Part shown: positions 11,884 through 23,611 of the stretch, in pieces | Numbering within the stretch: the stretch's first letter is position 1 | How the letters are laid out: every line of letters begins with the position of its first letter | Assembly (NCBI GenBank): GCA_007570785.1 | Contig: ML661900.1 | Coordinates: 8,309,039 to 8,373,038, forward strand | Direction of reading: 5' to 3' | From: Antilocapra americana | Taxonomy: Eukaryota; Chordata; Mammalia; Artiodactyla; Antilocapridae | DNA: 64,000 bases | The notes under the pieces: generated by a model | What the model was told of the DNA's origin: nothing | Seen by the model: only the letters and a program-made list of their open reading frames with translations | Database searches by the model: none | Made by a program: the position numbers and the translations under genes

Positions 11884-13248
11884 AATTTTCAGATATTTTT
11901 CTTAAGAAATCTTTACCAGTTCTTGAGTAAACTCTTGAGCTGAAATGCATAAACAGAATTGTGGTGCTAAATGATGCTCTTTGAGAATAAACTTTTACTA
12001 TCGTATGCCATCATGTCACAAACTGTTTTTATTTTTTAATTTAAACTGCTTCAAGTTTACTGCCTAGTCACTTACCTTAATTTCACCAGAGAAAGTTGTG
12101 AGACAAGTACTTTTAAAATCACTGGAGTAAGACAAAGGAGTAAGCAAATAATGCTGTGTCTATGACGTGTAGTGTAGGATCTACAGCTATTGGTCAACAT
12201 GACTTGAGAGCTACGGGTTTCCATAACTCAGGAACCAGCATGTCTCATCTATTTCGCTTGCCATTATCCTTCCCCAAAATAATTTGATGTAGTACAGAGA
12301 AGCTTCCTCAGAGGATCCAGCCATAGTTAATTGTTTCTTGTCTAGTTAAAGTCTTGTGCATGCTCTCTTCAGAACAATCTCATTAATGTTGTATGTCATG
12401 GAGATATTAATTCGTGTGATAGTGCTCACATACACAGTATTATGTTATATTAGTGGAATGAACACTATGGTTTTACTTTGTTCAATACGGATATCTATAA
12501 ATTTTGAACCGTTCTTTTAAGTTTTATCTTGCTTAGATGATTTTATAGCTAATGCACCAAGTCTATAGTTTTAAAAACCAACAATATTCTTTTAATAATC
12601 TTGATAATTAGTGCTCTCCTAATAGTAGTAATGCTGATATTATTATCATTAATAATTGTCAGATCTATTTAAATGTAAAATTTTGTGTCATATATAACTT
12701 TTAATTTTTCTTTATTTTCTAACATCCAAGTAAGGAGGCAGAGTAATACCCAGTTTGGAGCTTGAGGTAGATAGGGAGTCAATAAAATTCAAGATTTCAC
12801 TTGGAGTAGATAGAGTGTCAATAAAATTCAAGATTTCAATTGATCTTGCAGAGATAAATAAGATTAAACCAGACACAGCCAATGGAATGCAAAACTATTT
12901 AAAAGACTTTTGGACAGACATTGCTTGTTTGCTATCCAATAACTATTCTCCTATTGCTTAATAACAGAATCCAGTATACTTAAATACTTACCTTTCAGTC
13001 TCCCTTGCTTTGGGGTGTCGATGTGACATAATTCTTGCTAATGAGGTATATTCAGAAGTTTCTGTGTTTGGGAAAAGAGATTTCTGAGCAAGCATTTTAA
13101 AGGGGACAGGTCTGCTTACTGTTTTGGACCTTGTTGTCTTTTGTTCTTCCACTTTCTCCCTGCTTAGAAAATACATATACTAGGAGGTAGAGTAGCATCT
13201 TTTGGTATGAGATGAGACCCCAGGACCAAGAATATTTTCTATTTAAAA
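11884..13248. other. Unrecognised DNA with one 39-bp tandem duplication
   Basis: I recognise no repeat family. The stretch is AT-rich. The only local structure I noticed is the two-unit 39-bp repeat near 12,768-12,845, listed separately. Confidence 0.4.
12768..12845 (+). repeat. 39-bp tandem duplication, two units
   Basis: Two adjacent 39-bp units each contain gtcaataaaattcaagattt, with a few differences. The period is a multiple of three, so an open frame at 12,755-12,961 (68 codons) carries two 13-residue units, VDRESIKFKISLG and VDRVSIKFKISID. I know of no family with this repeat and see no evidence of translation. Confidence 0.75.
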
Positions 13249-13697
13249 TTTTAATGTGTTTCTAAACACTTTTCTAAAAGCATTACAGAATGGCAAAATA
13301 TGCCTTAACTCAAAAAATCACTTTTCTTCTTAGAAAACAGGTACTACTCTTTTAAACAGTTTTATTACATATGTTTTTAAACACTTTTCTAAATGTTTTA
13401 CAGAAGAGCTATGACATTCATCCCCTGAAATAATGCACTTCCCAAATATATTGCACATATACCTCTTATAAACATCTTTATTATGTGTTTATTTTAGAAA
13501 CATCTTTATTTTAATTTTTATTTACATGTTCTAAAATACTACTCTAAATACATTATAGAAGAGCTATTATACCTATTCCCTGAAATAACACTGCTGTCAA
13601 AGGATTTTGCACAGGGCATTCAATATAATTATCATTAATACATGTTTTTCAGAACTTTTCTAAATGAATTACAGAATGGAAAACATATACCCTCACA
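13249..13697 (+). repeat. Degenerate four-copy direct repeat
   Basis: Four blocks share a core close to 'acatgtttt.aacacttttctaaatg.attacagaa', at about 13,249-13,305, 13,362-13,462, 13,517-13,618 and 13,633-13,697. Start-to-start spacing is about 113, 155 and 116 bp. The two middle copies also share a following block ('gaagagctat...cctgaaataa'). It looks like an old local tandem amplification. I do not recognise a named satellite. Confidence 0.6.
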
Positions 13698-13734
13698 TGA
13701 AGAAGCTCTTCTCTTCATCTTATGTGTGTGTGTG

Positions 13735-13931
13735 TTGTCATTCAGTCGTGTCTGACTCTGCAACCCTATGCAGGCTCCTCTGTCCATGGGATTCTCCAGG
13801 CAAGAATACTGGAGTGGGTTGCCATTTCCTTTTCCAGGGGATCTTACTGACCTAGGGATCAAACTCACGTCTCTTGTGTCTCTTGCATTGCAGTCAGATT
13901 CTTCACCCACTGAGTCACCTTGGAAGCCCCT
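13735..13931 (-). mobile_element. Bov-tA SINE, minus strand
   Basis: Complement of the BovA unit from 'cattcagtcgtgtctgactc', ending in the complement of the tRNA head ('gagtcaccttggaagcccc'). A short GT run (tgtgtgtgtgtgt) sits at its tail side. Confidence 0.92.
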
Positions 13932-14029
13932 TTTTATGTTATAGTACACAGTGATTCTCTTACAAGCTTTGCTATTTTAAGTCATGAACGCTTTCTCAAG
14001 CAGCCCAATCAACCCTGTATTTCCTTTTT

Positions 14030-14150
14030 GTTGCTGTTGTTTAGTCACTAAGTCATGTCTAACTATTTTGTTACCCCGTAGACTCTCGCCAGCCAGGCTC
14101 CTCTGTTCATGGGATTTTCCAGGCAAGAATGGAGTGGGTTGCCATTTCAA
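14030..14150 (-). mobile_element. BOV-A2-type SINE, minus strand, no tRNA head
   Basis: Complement of a single BovA unit with a 'ttgctgttgtttagtcacta' tail side, ending at 'gtgggttgccatttcaa'. The tRNA-derived part is absent, so this is a truncated Bov-tA or a BovA monomer. Confidence 0.85.
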
Positions 14151-14287
14151 TTACATGAGAAAAATCATTCTGTATTTTGTTAAGTCACCCAATTCAGATT
14201 TTAATTAAATACTGCTGAATATAATTTCCAACTGAGATGTCTTCCATAGACTCAGAGGAGACTTCTTTGCATGTTGCTTGCATTCTA

Positions 14288-14453
14288 CTGTAGCCCACAA
14301 GGCTCCTCTGTCCATGGAATTCTCCAGGCAAGAATACTGGAGTGGGTAACTGTTCACTTCTCCAGGGGATCTTCCCAAGGCAGAGATCAAACCTAGGTCT
14401 CATGCATTGCAGGCAGAATCGTTACCATCTGAACCACGAGGGAAGCCTATTTA
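14288..14453 (-). mobile_element. Bov-tA SINE, minus strand, 3' part lost
   Basis: Complement of the BovA unit and tRNA head, ending at 'accacgagggaagcc'. The tail-side end of the SINE is missing. Possible 7-bp flanking repeats, cattcta, lie at 14,281-14,287 and 14,454-14,460. Confidence 0.88.
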
Positions 14454-14723
14454 CATTCTATACTGCTGAGTAACAAAGATTTTTTTGCCAATCTAGATCT
14501 CAGTGAAGTATCTGTAGTAATAGCTGTATCTCTTGAAAAAACAGTAGTTCTGATCCCTTTCATCTTTCTGAAACCATGGAATAAGTTGAGAGTCCTAAGT
14601 GATTACATGAGAGAAATGACATGAGAGATTACATGAGAGAAAGCATTCTTGACATAATGCTTTCTGTTTTTTCTACTATGTAGATAGTCAGAGATGTAGA
14701 TTGGGACTCTCTTCTTGTGAAAA

Positions 14724-14936
14724 CTGACTCATTAGAAAAGACCCTGATGCTGGGAAAGATGGAGGGCAGGATGAGGAGGGGATGACAGAGGATGAGATGA
14801 TTGGATGGCATCACCAACTCGATGGACATGAGTTTGAGCAAGCTCTGGGAGTTGGTGATAGACGGGGAAGCCTGGCATGCTGTAGTCCATGGGATCGTAA
14901 AGAGTCAGACACGATGAGCAACTGAACTGAACTGAC
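14724..14936 (+). mobile_element. BovB LINE 3' fragment, plus strand
   Basis: The last ~210 bp of BovB (the region around 'aaaagaccctgatgctggg') end in the ACTGA repeats typical of the BovB 3' terminus. An 8-bp TSD, tgtgaaaa, is at 14,716-14,723 and 14,937-14,944, so this is a genuine short insertion rather than a leftover of a larger copy. Confidence 0.92.
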
Positions 14937-14944
14937 TGTGAAAA

Positions 14945-15957
14945 ATCTCAGGGGATATATATGCAAGAGGATATGCATGTCTCACCCCATGCTCAATTAC
15001 AGTGACCACCTAGCCTCAGTTTGCCAGTTCTTAGCACTCTCTTCTAATGGTAGGCCTCAAGAATATTTATTTCAGCTATGGAATATGATTAAATTGATGT
15101 TTATAAGTCAGATAATTAAGCATGTATTATAAGGTATATATCAATTTAATATTGTGATCAGTGTCTAATATTATGTACTATCTTTCTTAGGCAATCTTCA
15201 AGCAAAAATCGAACAGACTTTAAAGATGATTTTTTTTAAGAGTTACATAAACATTAATAATAATTCAGTTGTACTAAGCTTAGCACTGTGAATGCATCCC
15301 AGGAAATGGCAGTGTTAAATGAATCACAATCAACTTGGCCCAGTCCCTTTGGAATTGCATCCCCAACAGTATTTACTTAAATTAATTGATGTACAATAAG
15401 ATATGTATTGGTTGATAGCTTTATATTTCTATGTGTTTTAAAATTGTTAGAACAAGTTAGAACAGTTTTGCTAGGGTTGACCTAGGTTTTGTTAGGATTG
15501 TTATATGATTTCCCTCAATCTGAGAATTCACTTGCTAGTCTCATAGGAAAACTGGCCTTTTAATATTACCGATACTGTAACCCATGATTGCTAATTCTTT
15601 GTAAAATAGTCAGAGTTTCTTCAGATAATAGTATATGATAGCACTAAAAGAGAATTTGGGGGGGTGGTAAACAAAATAAAGAAATTAGAAACTGCTATGA
15701 AAATGGAGAAAGTGCAGTAAAGGGGCCAAACATTTATTAGAATAAGAGTGAATTCTGCCATACTGGCTGATCTTTGTTATGAAGAGCCATAACTACGTTG
15801 CTGTGCCAAATCAAGTATTGCTGTGGTCATTCCCAGTCAATTCTTTAAAAAGCCTGTTCTCATCCATTTGGCTTTCTAAGAAAAGACCCTTAAAGAACTC
15901 CAAATGTGTGCACTTCAGTTTAATTTATGTTCAGTGCATCTGACTGTATTTTCATGC
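14945..15957. other. Unrecognised DNA
   Basis: No repeat family or long frame is recognised. About 15,740-15,960 has more balanced composition and looks unique. Confidence 0.4.
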
Positions 15958-16950
15958 ATTAAATTAATTTCACCTTTAAAAACAGACTTGACTCCTCTTC
16001 CAACCATGACAGAATAACTGGTGGCAAAATGACTCTTCTGCTGTAAACAATCGAAAAACTAAACAAAATCTATAGTGCGCCTGTTTTCTGGGACTGGACC
16101 AAAGACTGTCCAGACTTTTGAAAGAAGGGAAACCTGCAAAGTGCACCCCGGTTCCGCTATGTCTTTCTGCCTTGTTAGTATTCCAGAGCGAGGACAGCTT
16201 TCCGTAGCTGAATAAGCAGAGATCAGGGTTGGGATGGCTCAAGTGGCTGCAATTTATTAGAAGAGGAGGTTTATGGAGGGAAGCTCCAGCAGTCTGCATG
16301 CGGGGGCTCTGGGCGGACACTGATGTCTCTGTGCAGGGCAAGATTATGAGGCCTGGCAGAGAGCATCTGCTGCAGGGCTGATGGCTAAATGGAGACATCG
16401 GAGGTCATGCAGTACTGGGAGTGGTTGTATGCAGGGCCACTAGGGCAGGGAGGCCTTGATAGATAACTCAGCCACTTGGCTGGTACTCCAGGGAGGCCGT
16501 GTTTCAGGAATAAGGGCTAGAAAATTAAGTACGGGCTGCATACTAGGACCAAGGACAAAACCGAAATAGACCCTCTTTAATAAAGCATGAAACAAGCCCT
16601 AAAGGATCAAGAAGGCTTGACGGTTTCGCTAGCAGCTAGATCAGAACTCAATACCCTTTAAAGGGAGAGAATATAATGCAAACAATTCCATCCAAATTCA
16701 TGAAGCTGTTTGGAGTAAGGGAGCTAATTGTGGAACCAGGGGGAATCGGGGCTTGAGCAAAGCGGTGGCCCCATGGGAGGTCTTCATTCAGAGAAAGAAG
16801 GTGATTGAAGGGTATGACACAACAGGGACCCTCATGAGGACAGTGACTGACTAGGAAGGTGGTCCATACTCACCATGCTGGACTGAAGGAGACTGAAGAG
16901 ACATGACAGGTGCAGCGGCTTTGTACTGGACCAGTTCAGAGAGGATATTA
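15958..16950. other. GC-richer segment, possible old L1 5' region, unassigned
   Basis: Base composition rises clearly above the neighbourhood, with a few CpG sites near 16,075-16,320. Blocks such as 'gggactggaccaaagactgt' and 'taaaggatcaagaaggcttg' remind me of an old L1M-type 5' UTR/ORF1 region in plus orientation, but I cannot align it from memory. A 140-codon minus-strand frame (15,976-16,398) crosses it. It is rich in S, P and C, matches no family I know, and is probably incidental. Confidence 0.3.
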
Positions 16951-17306
16951 TTGAAACAGTTGATACAACTGAATGGGCCTTCTGGGTGAAGGATATATGG
17001 CAGTGCTTGTAATTTTTCTATATATTAAGTTTCAAAAAAAACAGAGAAATTTGACTTTTTTTGAAAAAATGTGACTATACTTTTCTTTATAATACTAGAT
17101 TGGATGCTAAACAATGGAATAAATTCTGTCAACAATAACGTTTTCTTATTGCCTCATGCTATCATATTGTAAAATAGCACAATGCACTGTGTGGATTTAT
17201 TCTGAATCAGTATGAATTTTAAACCTTAGGTCTTCAAAATATATCAATGTTGGACGGGTGTGCAAACCCTGACTAATACATACAGATATAAATATTTGCT
17301 CTAAAT
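16951..17306. other. Unrecognised DNA
   Basis: AT-rich sequence with short A-runs near 17,033-17,072. Nothing recognised. Confidence 0.35.
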
Positions 17307-17320
17307 AATAGGTTAATAAA

Positions 17321-17450
17321 GGGACTTCCATAGTGGTTCTGTGGTTAAGGCTCTGTGTTTCCACTGGAGGGGGTGTAGGTTCAGTAGAATTCAGTGGATT
17401 GGGGAACTAATATCCCACATCCCATGTGGTATAGCCAAAAATTAAAAAAA
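17321..17450 (+). mobile_element. CHR-type (cetartiodactyl tRNA-derived) SINE
   Basis: It starts GGGACTTCCATAGTGG, continues through the 'aggctctgtgtttccactg' and 'gtggtatagccaaaaattaa' blocks, and ends in a poly-A tail, as CHR SINEs do. Imperfect TSDs aataggttaataaa (17,307-17,320) and aataggataatgaaa (from 17,451) flank it, with two differences, fitting its older age compared with the Bov-tA copies. Confidence 0.85.
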
Positions 17451-17465
17451 AATAGGATAATGAAA

Positions 17466-18016
17466 CCAGTCATTTATTCAGGGCTAGAACTTGGGAGTCA
17501 TAAACTTGTAACCAAAATGTAGGCATATTTAATGACCAACAAGATGGAAAATGAACATATATCCTCCAGATTCACAGTGGATCGATACACGGCTGCCTAT
17601 TGATGCATTGTAAGCAAAGCTTGTGAATGCCAAAGGAGGTTTTTCTTGGAAGTTTCTAAGCCCTTGGGAGGTGTTCCAAAGCTTGACTCAAGTCACTGGC
17701 AGGAAGTGCAAACTCTCGAAAACTATTTGCTGCTGCTCCAAGGGCCACTTTAGGTTACTGGGGCTTATTCAGAATACTCTCCTGAAGTTGCCTATGGGAT
17801 ACGTGGAGCCCTGTGGTGCCTTTTCTGGGCAGCTTTTTCCTAGACGTCTCCTTGGGCCACAAGGTAGAGGCAAAGATGGTGGCTGGGGTGGTGTACATGG
17901 GTATCGGCAGGAGCATTGTAGGATGTGAGAGAACACTAGTATTTGATTAGAATCACTGAGGAATGATCTACCTTTGCTGGCACCTGATAGATAGAAGCTG
18001 TGTGTTCAGGAGACTT
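17466..18016. other. Unrecognised DNA with a 101-codon frame
   Basis: No named repeat is recognised. The part at about 17,620-17,930 is GC-richer and open for 101 codons on the plus strand. The protein matches nothing I know and no exon signals are evident, so I do not call a gene. Confidence 0.3.
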
Positions 18017-19845
18017 CAGTCACTCAGTTCAGTTGCTCAGTCATGCCCAGCTCTTTGCGACCCCATGGACTGTGGCACACCAGGCTTCCCTGTCCATCAA
18101 CAACTCCCAGAGCTTGCTCAAACTCACGTTCATTGAGTTGGTGATGCCATCCAACCATTTCATCCTCCACCGTCCACTTCTCCTCCTGTCCAGCATCAGG
18201 GTCTTTTCAAATAAGTCAGTTCTTCTCATCAGGTGGCCAAAGTATTGGAGTTTCAGCTTCAGCAACCATCCTTCCAATGAACATTCAGGACTGATTTCCT
18301 TTAAGGATTGACTGGTTGGATCTCCTTACAGTCCAAGGGACTCTCAAGAGTCTTCTCCAACACCACGGTTCAAAAGCATCAATTTTTCAACACTCAGCCT
18401 TCTTTAGGGTCCAGCTCTCACATCCATACATGACTACTGGAAAAACCATAGCTTTGACTATATGGATCTTTGTCAGCAAAGTAATGTCTCTGTTTTTTAA
18501 TATGCTGTCTAGGTTGGTCATAACTTTTCTTCCAAGGAGCAAGCATCTTTTAATTTTATGGCTGCAGTCACCATTTGCGGTGATTTTAGAGCACCCCAAA
18601 ATAAAGTCTGTCACTGTTTCCATTGTTTCCCCATCTGTTTGCCCCTAAGTGATGGGACTGGATGACATGATCCTTGTCTTTTGAATGTTGAGTTTTAAGC
18701 CAGTTTTTTCACTCTCTTCTTTCACTTTCATCAAGAGGCTCTTCAGTTCTTCTTCATTTTCTGCCATAGGGTGCTGTCATCTGCATCTGAGGTTATTGCT
18801 ATTTCTCCCAGCAATCTTTATTCCAGCTTGTGCTTCATCCAACCCAGTATTTTGCACAATGTACTCTGCATGAAAGTTAAATAAGCAGGGTGGCAATATA
18901 CAGCCCTGATGTACTCCTTCCCCTGTTTGGAACCAGTCTGTTGTTTCATGTCCAGTTCTAACTGTTGCTTCTTGACCTGCATAAAGATTTCTCAGGAGGC
19001 AGGTAAGGTGGTCTGATATTCCCATCTCTTAAAGAATTTTCCACAGTTGGTTGTCATATACATAGGCAAAGCCTTTCACATAGTTAATAAAGCAGAAGTA
19101 GATGTTTTTCTGGAATTCTGTTGTTTTTATCTATGATCCAATGGATGTTGGCAATTTGATCTCGGGTTCCTCTACCTTTTCTAAATCCAGCTTGAACATC
19201 TGAAAGTTCACTGTTCATGTACTGTTGAAGCCTCGATTGGAGAATTCTAAGCATTACTTTACTAATGTGTGAGATGAGTGCAGTTGTGTGGTAGTTTGAA
19301 CATTCTTTGGCATTGCCCTTCTTTGTAACTGGAATGAAAACAGACCCATTCCAGTCCTGTGGCCACTGCTGAGTTTTCCAGATTTGCTGGCATATTGAAT
19401 GCAGTACTTTCACAGCATCATCTTTTAGGAGTTGAAATAGCTCAACTAGAATTCCATCACCACTAGCTTTGTTTATAGTGATACTTTTTAAGGTGCACTT
19501 GACTTTGCATTCCAAGATGTCTGGCTCTAGGTGAGTGATCACACCATTGTGGTTATCTGTATATATCATGAAGGTCTTTTTAGTATAGTTCTGTGTATTC
19601 TTGCTACCTCTTCTTAATATCTTCTGCTTCTGTTAGGTCCATACCATTTCTGTCCTAATTTTCTTAAAGAGATCTCCAGTCTTTCCCATTCTGTTGTTTT
19701 CCTCTTTTTCTTGCATTGATCACCGAACAAGGCTTTTTTATGTCTCCTCACTATTCTTTGGAACTCTCCATTCAAATTGGTATATCTTTCCTTTTGTCCT
19801 TTGCCTTTCACCTCTCTTCTTTTCTCAGGAGTCTTAAATCTTCCC
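18017..19845 (-). mobile_element. BovB LINE, 1.8 kb, minus strand, decayed reverse transcriptase
   Basis: Read on the minus strand this is a 5'-truncated BovB element. The 3' end lies at the left, with 'ttcagttgctcagtcatgcc'. A frame at 19,084-19,569 reads through the finger/palm start of the RTE reverse transcriptase, with the segments LEPDILECKVKCTLKS, NKASGDGILVELFQLLKDDA and QAGFRKGRGTRDQIANIHWI. A frame at 19,614-19,913 holds the linker before it. Frames at 18,777-19,025 and 18,387-18,623 hold thumb and C-terminal pieces. Stops and frameshifts separate them, and the endonuclease domain is missing. It was a retrotransposon replication protein and cannot act now. It is the first of three same-strand BovB copies in this region. 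Confidence 0.92.
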
Positions 19846-20085
19846 AAGTTGACTTGTGAATCTCTTTGTATACTGAAACCTACTACATTTAAAAAATCAT
19901 ATGAAACTGTCACTAATACTGTTCAAGGGGCTCTAGGATTTTAATTTCCTGACTGATTAGATGGTAGTGTCATTCCTTGAAAGAGAGCCTTAGGAGGTAG
20001 AACAAGTTTCTGTAATGACTGTGGTTAAGGTGATTAAGGAATAGTTCTGTTATAGGTATTATGAGAACAGATACATCTGTGATCC

Positions 20086-20123
<38 letters not shown>

Positions 20124-20242
20124 TATCTGAGTAACAGATACAATGAACCAATTTTCTGTTATTTAATGTCCGTTGATGGAGATAGCCGAGGCACTTGTCT
20201 AAAGCTCAGTAAAGTCTACCTCCCTGTAGAATACTTTACTGA
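19846..20242. other. Unrecognised spacer with a GT microsatellite
   Basis: The only structure I see between the BovB copies is the GT repeat at 20,089-20,120. Confidence 0.4.
20089..20120 (+). repeat. (GT)16 microsatellite
   Basis: An uninterrupted run of 16 GT dinucleotides. Pure runs of this length are usually length-polymorphic within a population, so it is a likely marker locus. Confidence 0.97.
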
Positions 20243-20664
20243 TAGTTGTTGTTGTTCAGTTGCTAAGTCATGTCCGACTCCTTGTGACCCCTTGAACTGC
20301 AGCACTCCAGGCTTCCCTGTTCTTCACTGTCTCCCTGAGTTTGCTCAAACTCAAGTCCATTGAGTCAATGATGCCATCCAACCATCTCATCCTCTGTCGC
20401 TCAGTTCTCCTCTTGCCCTCAATTTTTTTTAGCATCAGAGACTTTTCCAGTGAGTCAGCTCTTTGCATCAGGTGGCCAAAGTATTGGAGCTTTAGTTTCA
20501 GCATCAGTCCTTTGAATATTCAGGGTTGATTTCCTTTAGGACTGACTGGTTTGATCTCCTTACTATCCAAGGGACTCTCAAGAGACTTCTGCAGCAGCAC
20601 AGTTCGAAAACATCAATTCCTCGCTGCTCAGCCTTCTTTATGGCCCAATTCTCACATCCATACA
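20243..20664 (-). mobile_element. BovB LINE 3' fragment, minus strand (second copy)
   Basis: A complete BovB 3' end read backwards starts at 'ttgttgttcagttgctaagt' and runs about 420 bp to 'ctcacatccatacat'. It is followed without a gap by the next BovB copy. Confidence 0.92.
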
Positions 20665-21155
20665 TTTGTTGTTGAGTCACTCAGTTGTGTCCAACTCTTG
20701 CAACCCCATGAACTGCAGCACACCAGGCTTCCCTGTCCTTCAGCACCCCACAGAATTTGCTCAAACTCATGTCCATTGAGTCGGTGATACCATCCAACCA
20801 TCTCATCCTCTGTCACCCGTTCTCCTCCTGCCATCAATCTTTCCTATCATCAGGGTCTTTTCCAATGAGTTGGCTCTTCATATCAGGCGGCCAAAATATT
20901 GGAGTTTCAGCTTCAGCATCAGTCCATATAATGAATATTCAAGGTTAATTTCCTTTAGGATGGACTGGTTGGATCTCCTTGCAGTGAAAGGACTCTCAAG
21001 AGTCTTCTCCAACACCATGGTTTGAGGGCATCAGTGCTCAGCCTGTTTTTACATCCATACATGACTACTGGAGAAACCGTAGCTTTGATTATATGGGCCT
21101 GTGTCAGCAAAGTGATGTCTCTGCTTTTCAACACACTGTCTAGCTTTGTTCATCT
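20665..21155 (-). mobile_element. BovB LINE 3' fragment, minus strand (third copy)
   Basis: A new BovB 3' end begins at 'ttgttgttgagtcactcagt' and runs to about 'aacacactgtctagctttgt'. It repeats the segment already present in the copy to its left, so it is a separate insertion or a duplication. Confidence 0.9.
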
Positions 21156-21854
21156 TGGCAGATGACACAGCCCTGCCCTGGATTGCTCTTGGCGCTTGTT
21201 GGCTGTGCCAGTAGCTTCAGCAGTGAGAAGCTCTAGACTTTCTGGTGGCAGCAGCAGTTGAAAAGTCTAGTTGGTGCAGGTATCATTTCCCTTGAGAGTG
21301 GAATCAGACGTGTTAACACATACTGGCAGCCATCACACACAGTGTCGGCTATGGCACAGTGACTTGGATAGGCAAGAGCAACGCTACACTCCATTACCAC
21401 TGATCTCTGCAGGAGTCAGCCAGAGAGGAAAAAGTGGCCAGTACTACAGGGTGACTGAGAAGAGACTGTTAATGAGCACATGCTGTTTCTTTTCTGGTAA
21501 TACTTTCCTGGTGATTCTTTGATGTGGGAATGAGCCTTATAGTTTTATATATTTTTTCTTCTATAGGTAAAATTTCACTTGCTCTATTGCTAAGCACAGG
21601 AAGTCACAGAAAGTTGAACACACTTGGTACCCTCTTACTCTTTGGGTGTTGTTATGCTACTTTGTGATCAAAGCCACAGAAGAAAATAGAAACAATGTCT
21701 TTGAGAAATAATATCACACACATCAGAATTCCTGACATTTTTTCTAAGACTCTAAAGTAGGAGGGATTCACAACTGTGTCATTTTCCTTCCAGTATACAC
21801 CTAGATGACATGACTATTATTTTTCCATGTTGTCAGACCTTGGTTTTCTTGTTT
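21156..21854. other. Unrecognised DNA
   Basis: Mixed composition with no recognised family. The open frame at 21,271-21,522 (83 codons) resembles nothing I know. Confidence 0.35.
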
Positions 21855-22052
21855 TATGTGCACAGTGGTAAAGAATTTGCCAGCCAATGCAGGAGACACA
21901 AGAGACATGAGTTCCATCCCTGGATCGGGAAGATCCCCTTCAGTAAGAAATGGCAACTGGCTTTAGTATTCTTGCTTGGAAAATTCTGCAGACAGAGGAA
22001 CCTAGTAGGTTACAGACCATGGGGTCAAAAGTGTCAGACACAACTGAGCATG
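21855..22052 (+). mobile_element. Bov-tA SINE, plus strand, diverged
   Basis: The tRNA-derived part from 'cacagtggtaaagaatttgc' is followed by the BovA unit ('agaaatggcaactggcttta'), ending near 'agacacaactgagcatgcat'. It is more diverged than the other SINEs here and lacks the very start of the tRNA head. Confidence 0.88.
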
Positions 22053-23611
22053 CATGCAGAGAGCTATCACAAGTAATGTTTTAATATCTGAGTCACTTTT
22101 AGAAATGGCAGTGACCAGATCCTTTCAAAATGGTGAGAATTTTCTTCACTGAGGAAGCCTTTGGCTAGGAGAAAAACAACAAAAAAAATTAGTTTACTGT
22201 GTCCCAGCGAAGGATATACAGTCGTGGTTATCCATCTGGATTGCCTGCTTTAGATAAGTCACATTTTTATGACTTCTCATTGCTTTTGTCAGGAGCACGT
22301 GTTGGTGTTAAAGACCTAGCCAGCAGTCTTGAAAAGAATCTTGTTTACTGTTTTGAAAGGTACCAACTTCCTCAGAGCCAGGTTTTCAAATTATTGTCTT
22401 TTCCAGAAGTTTTGTCACAAATTCATGCATAACCAAATTTTTTGAGTACCAAAAAGTTGGCTGCCTTTTTAATTGTTGACTTAACTTGAAAGCCGAAGTT
22501 TCACTTGTTTGGAGAGGTTAGGAAAGTCCAGTCACAGAGAAGCTTGACAGTGAGAAATGGAGTTATGGATTGGCTCAGCTGGCAGATATTTTGCTCCAAT
22601 GAATAAGGCAAAGCTTCTGATTTAAGGCCCTTCTATTGTCTGTGAATGCTGTTGAAAAGAAGGGGCTCTTTTGGCCAAGTTTTCATTCTGTGAGAGGAGG
22701 ATGGGAACTGACAAATATACAAAGTTTCCAATTCCAGGCAAAGAGCTTCTAAAGCTGGGAGTTGAGAATGACAGTCTTGTCATTTTATCCATTGGCAGAA
22801 ATCTCTGGCTATATCAAAGTAGTGAAAAACTTTTTGAAAGTTACCTTTGTGGTGATGACCTTAACATCGAAATATGGATTTATTTTATTTTCTTGCTGAA
22901 ATAGACAGGATCAGTGATGCAGTACTTGCCAAAAGTGACCTTATTGACTGGAGGAAATGATGTGACTGGAATTTCTTCAAAGGGTTTAGGAGAATGTTTC
23001 TTCTCTCAATCCTATCCTTGACTGGCAGAGAGAGTAATGGTTATTCTAATTCTGTATATTATGGCTTGCCATCTTGTATAGCAAGCTAGATTTTTTCACT
23101 GCATCATATCCCCAAACGATAACAGTCACAAATTATTGAATACCAAAGATACTGCTATGTTAAAGTTAAAGCTTTTAAATCAGATTTCTCATTGGAATTT
23201 ACTGTTGAGTCAGATTAGTTTTTACAATAGTTGACACTCATTTTTATTTTATTTTAGAAAGTGATTTTTAAGTTTTTTCTGAAAAATAGGTGAGAATTAT
23301 TTATTGATAAAGGTTTTCTTTTTTTAAATATATTCCACCTATATGAAGAAAATCAGTTCCTAGTGAAATAAAAATATATGCAAAATTATGTCTGTGTACT
23401 CATGTTCACTGTGCTGAGGATATGACTCTGGTTCTCATGAATTTTACAAAGGAATCTAGTGACCCTCACAAAAATGAAAACCTCAACTAAACAGTATCTA
23501 AGACATTTCCAGCTTTAATATCCCGTGATTCTGTTTCAGAATATAGAATTAGAACCAGACTTCAGGGGGACTTAATCTTTACTTGGTCTAATACCAAAAC
23601 AAGTAAGTATT
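22053..23611. other. Unrecognised DNA
   Basis: No repeat family recognised. Two 77-codon plus-strand frames (22,199-22,432 and 22,671-22,904) resemble nothing known and have no supporting signals. The region could hold conserved non-coding sequence, but I cannot tell from one genome. Confidence 0.35.

Noticed and set aside
13249..13697. CRISPR array
   Set aside because: The repeats are diverged, irregularly spaced and set in a mammalian genome. There are no identical short repeats with unique spacers.
19084..19569. Reverse-transcriptase frame that might be read as a host or viral gene
   Set aside because: The residues and context match the BovB LINE, and neighbouring frames are its other broken domains.
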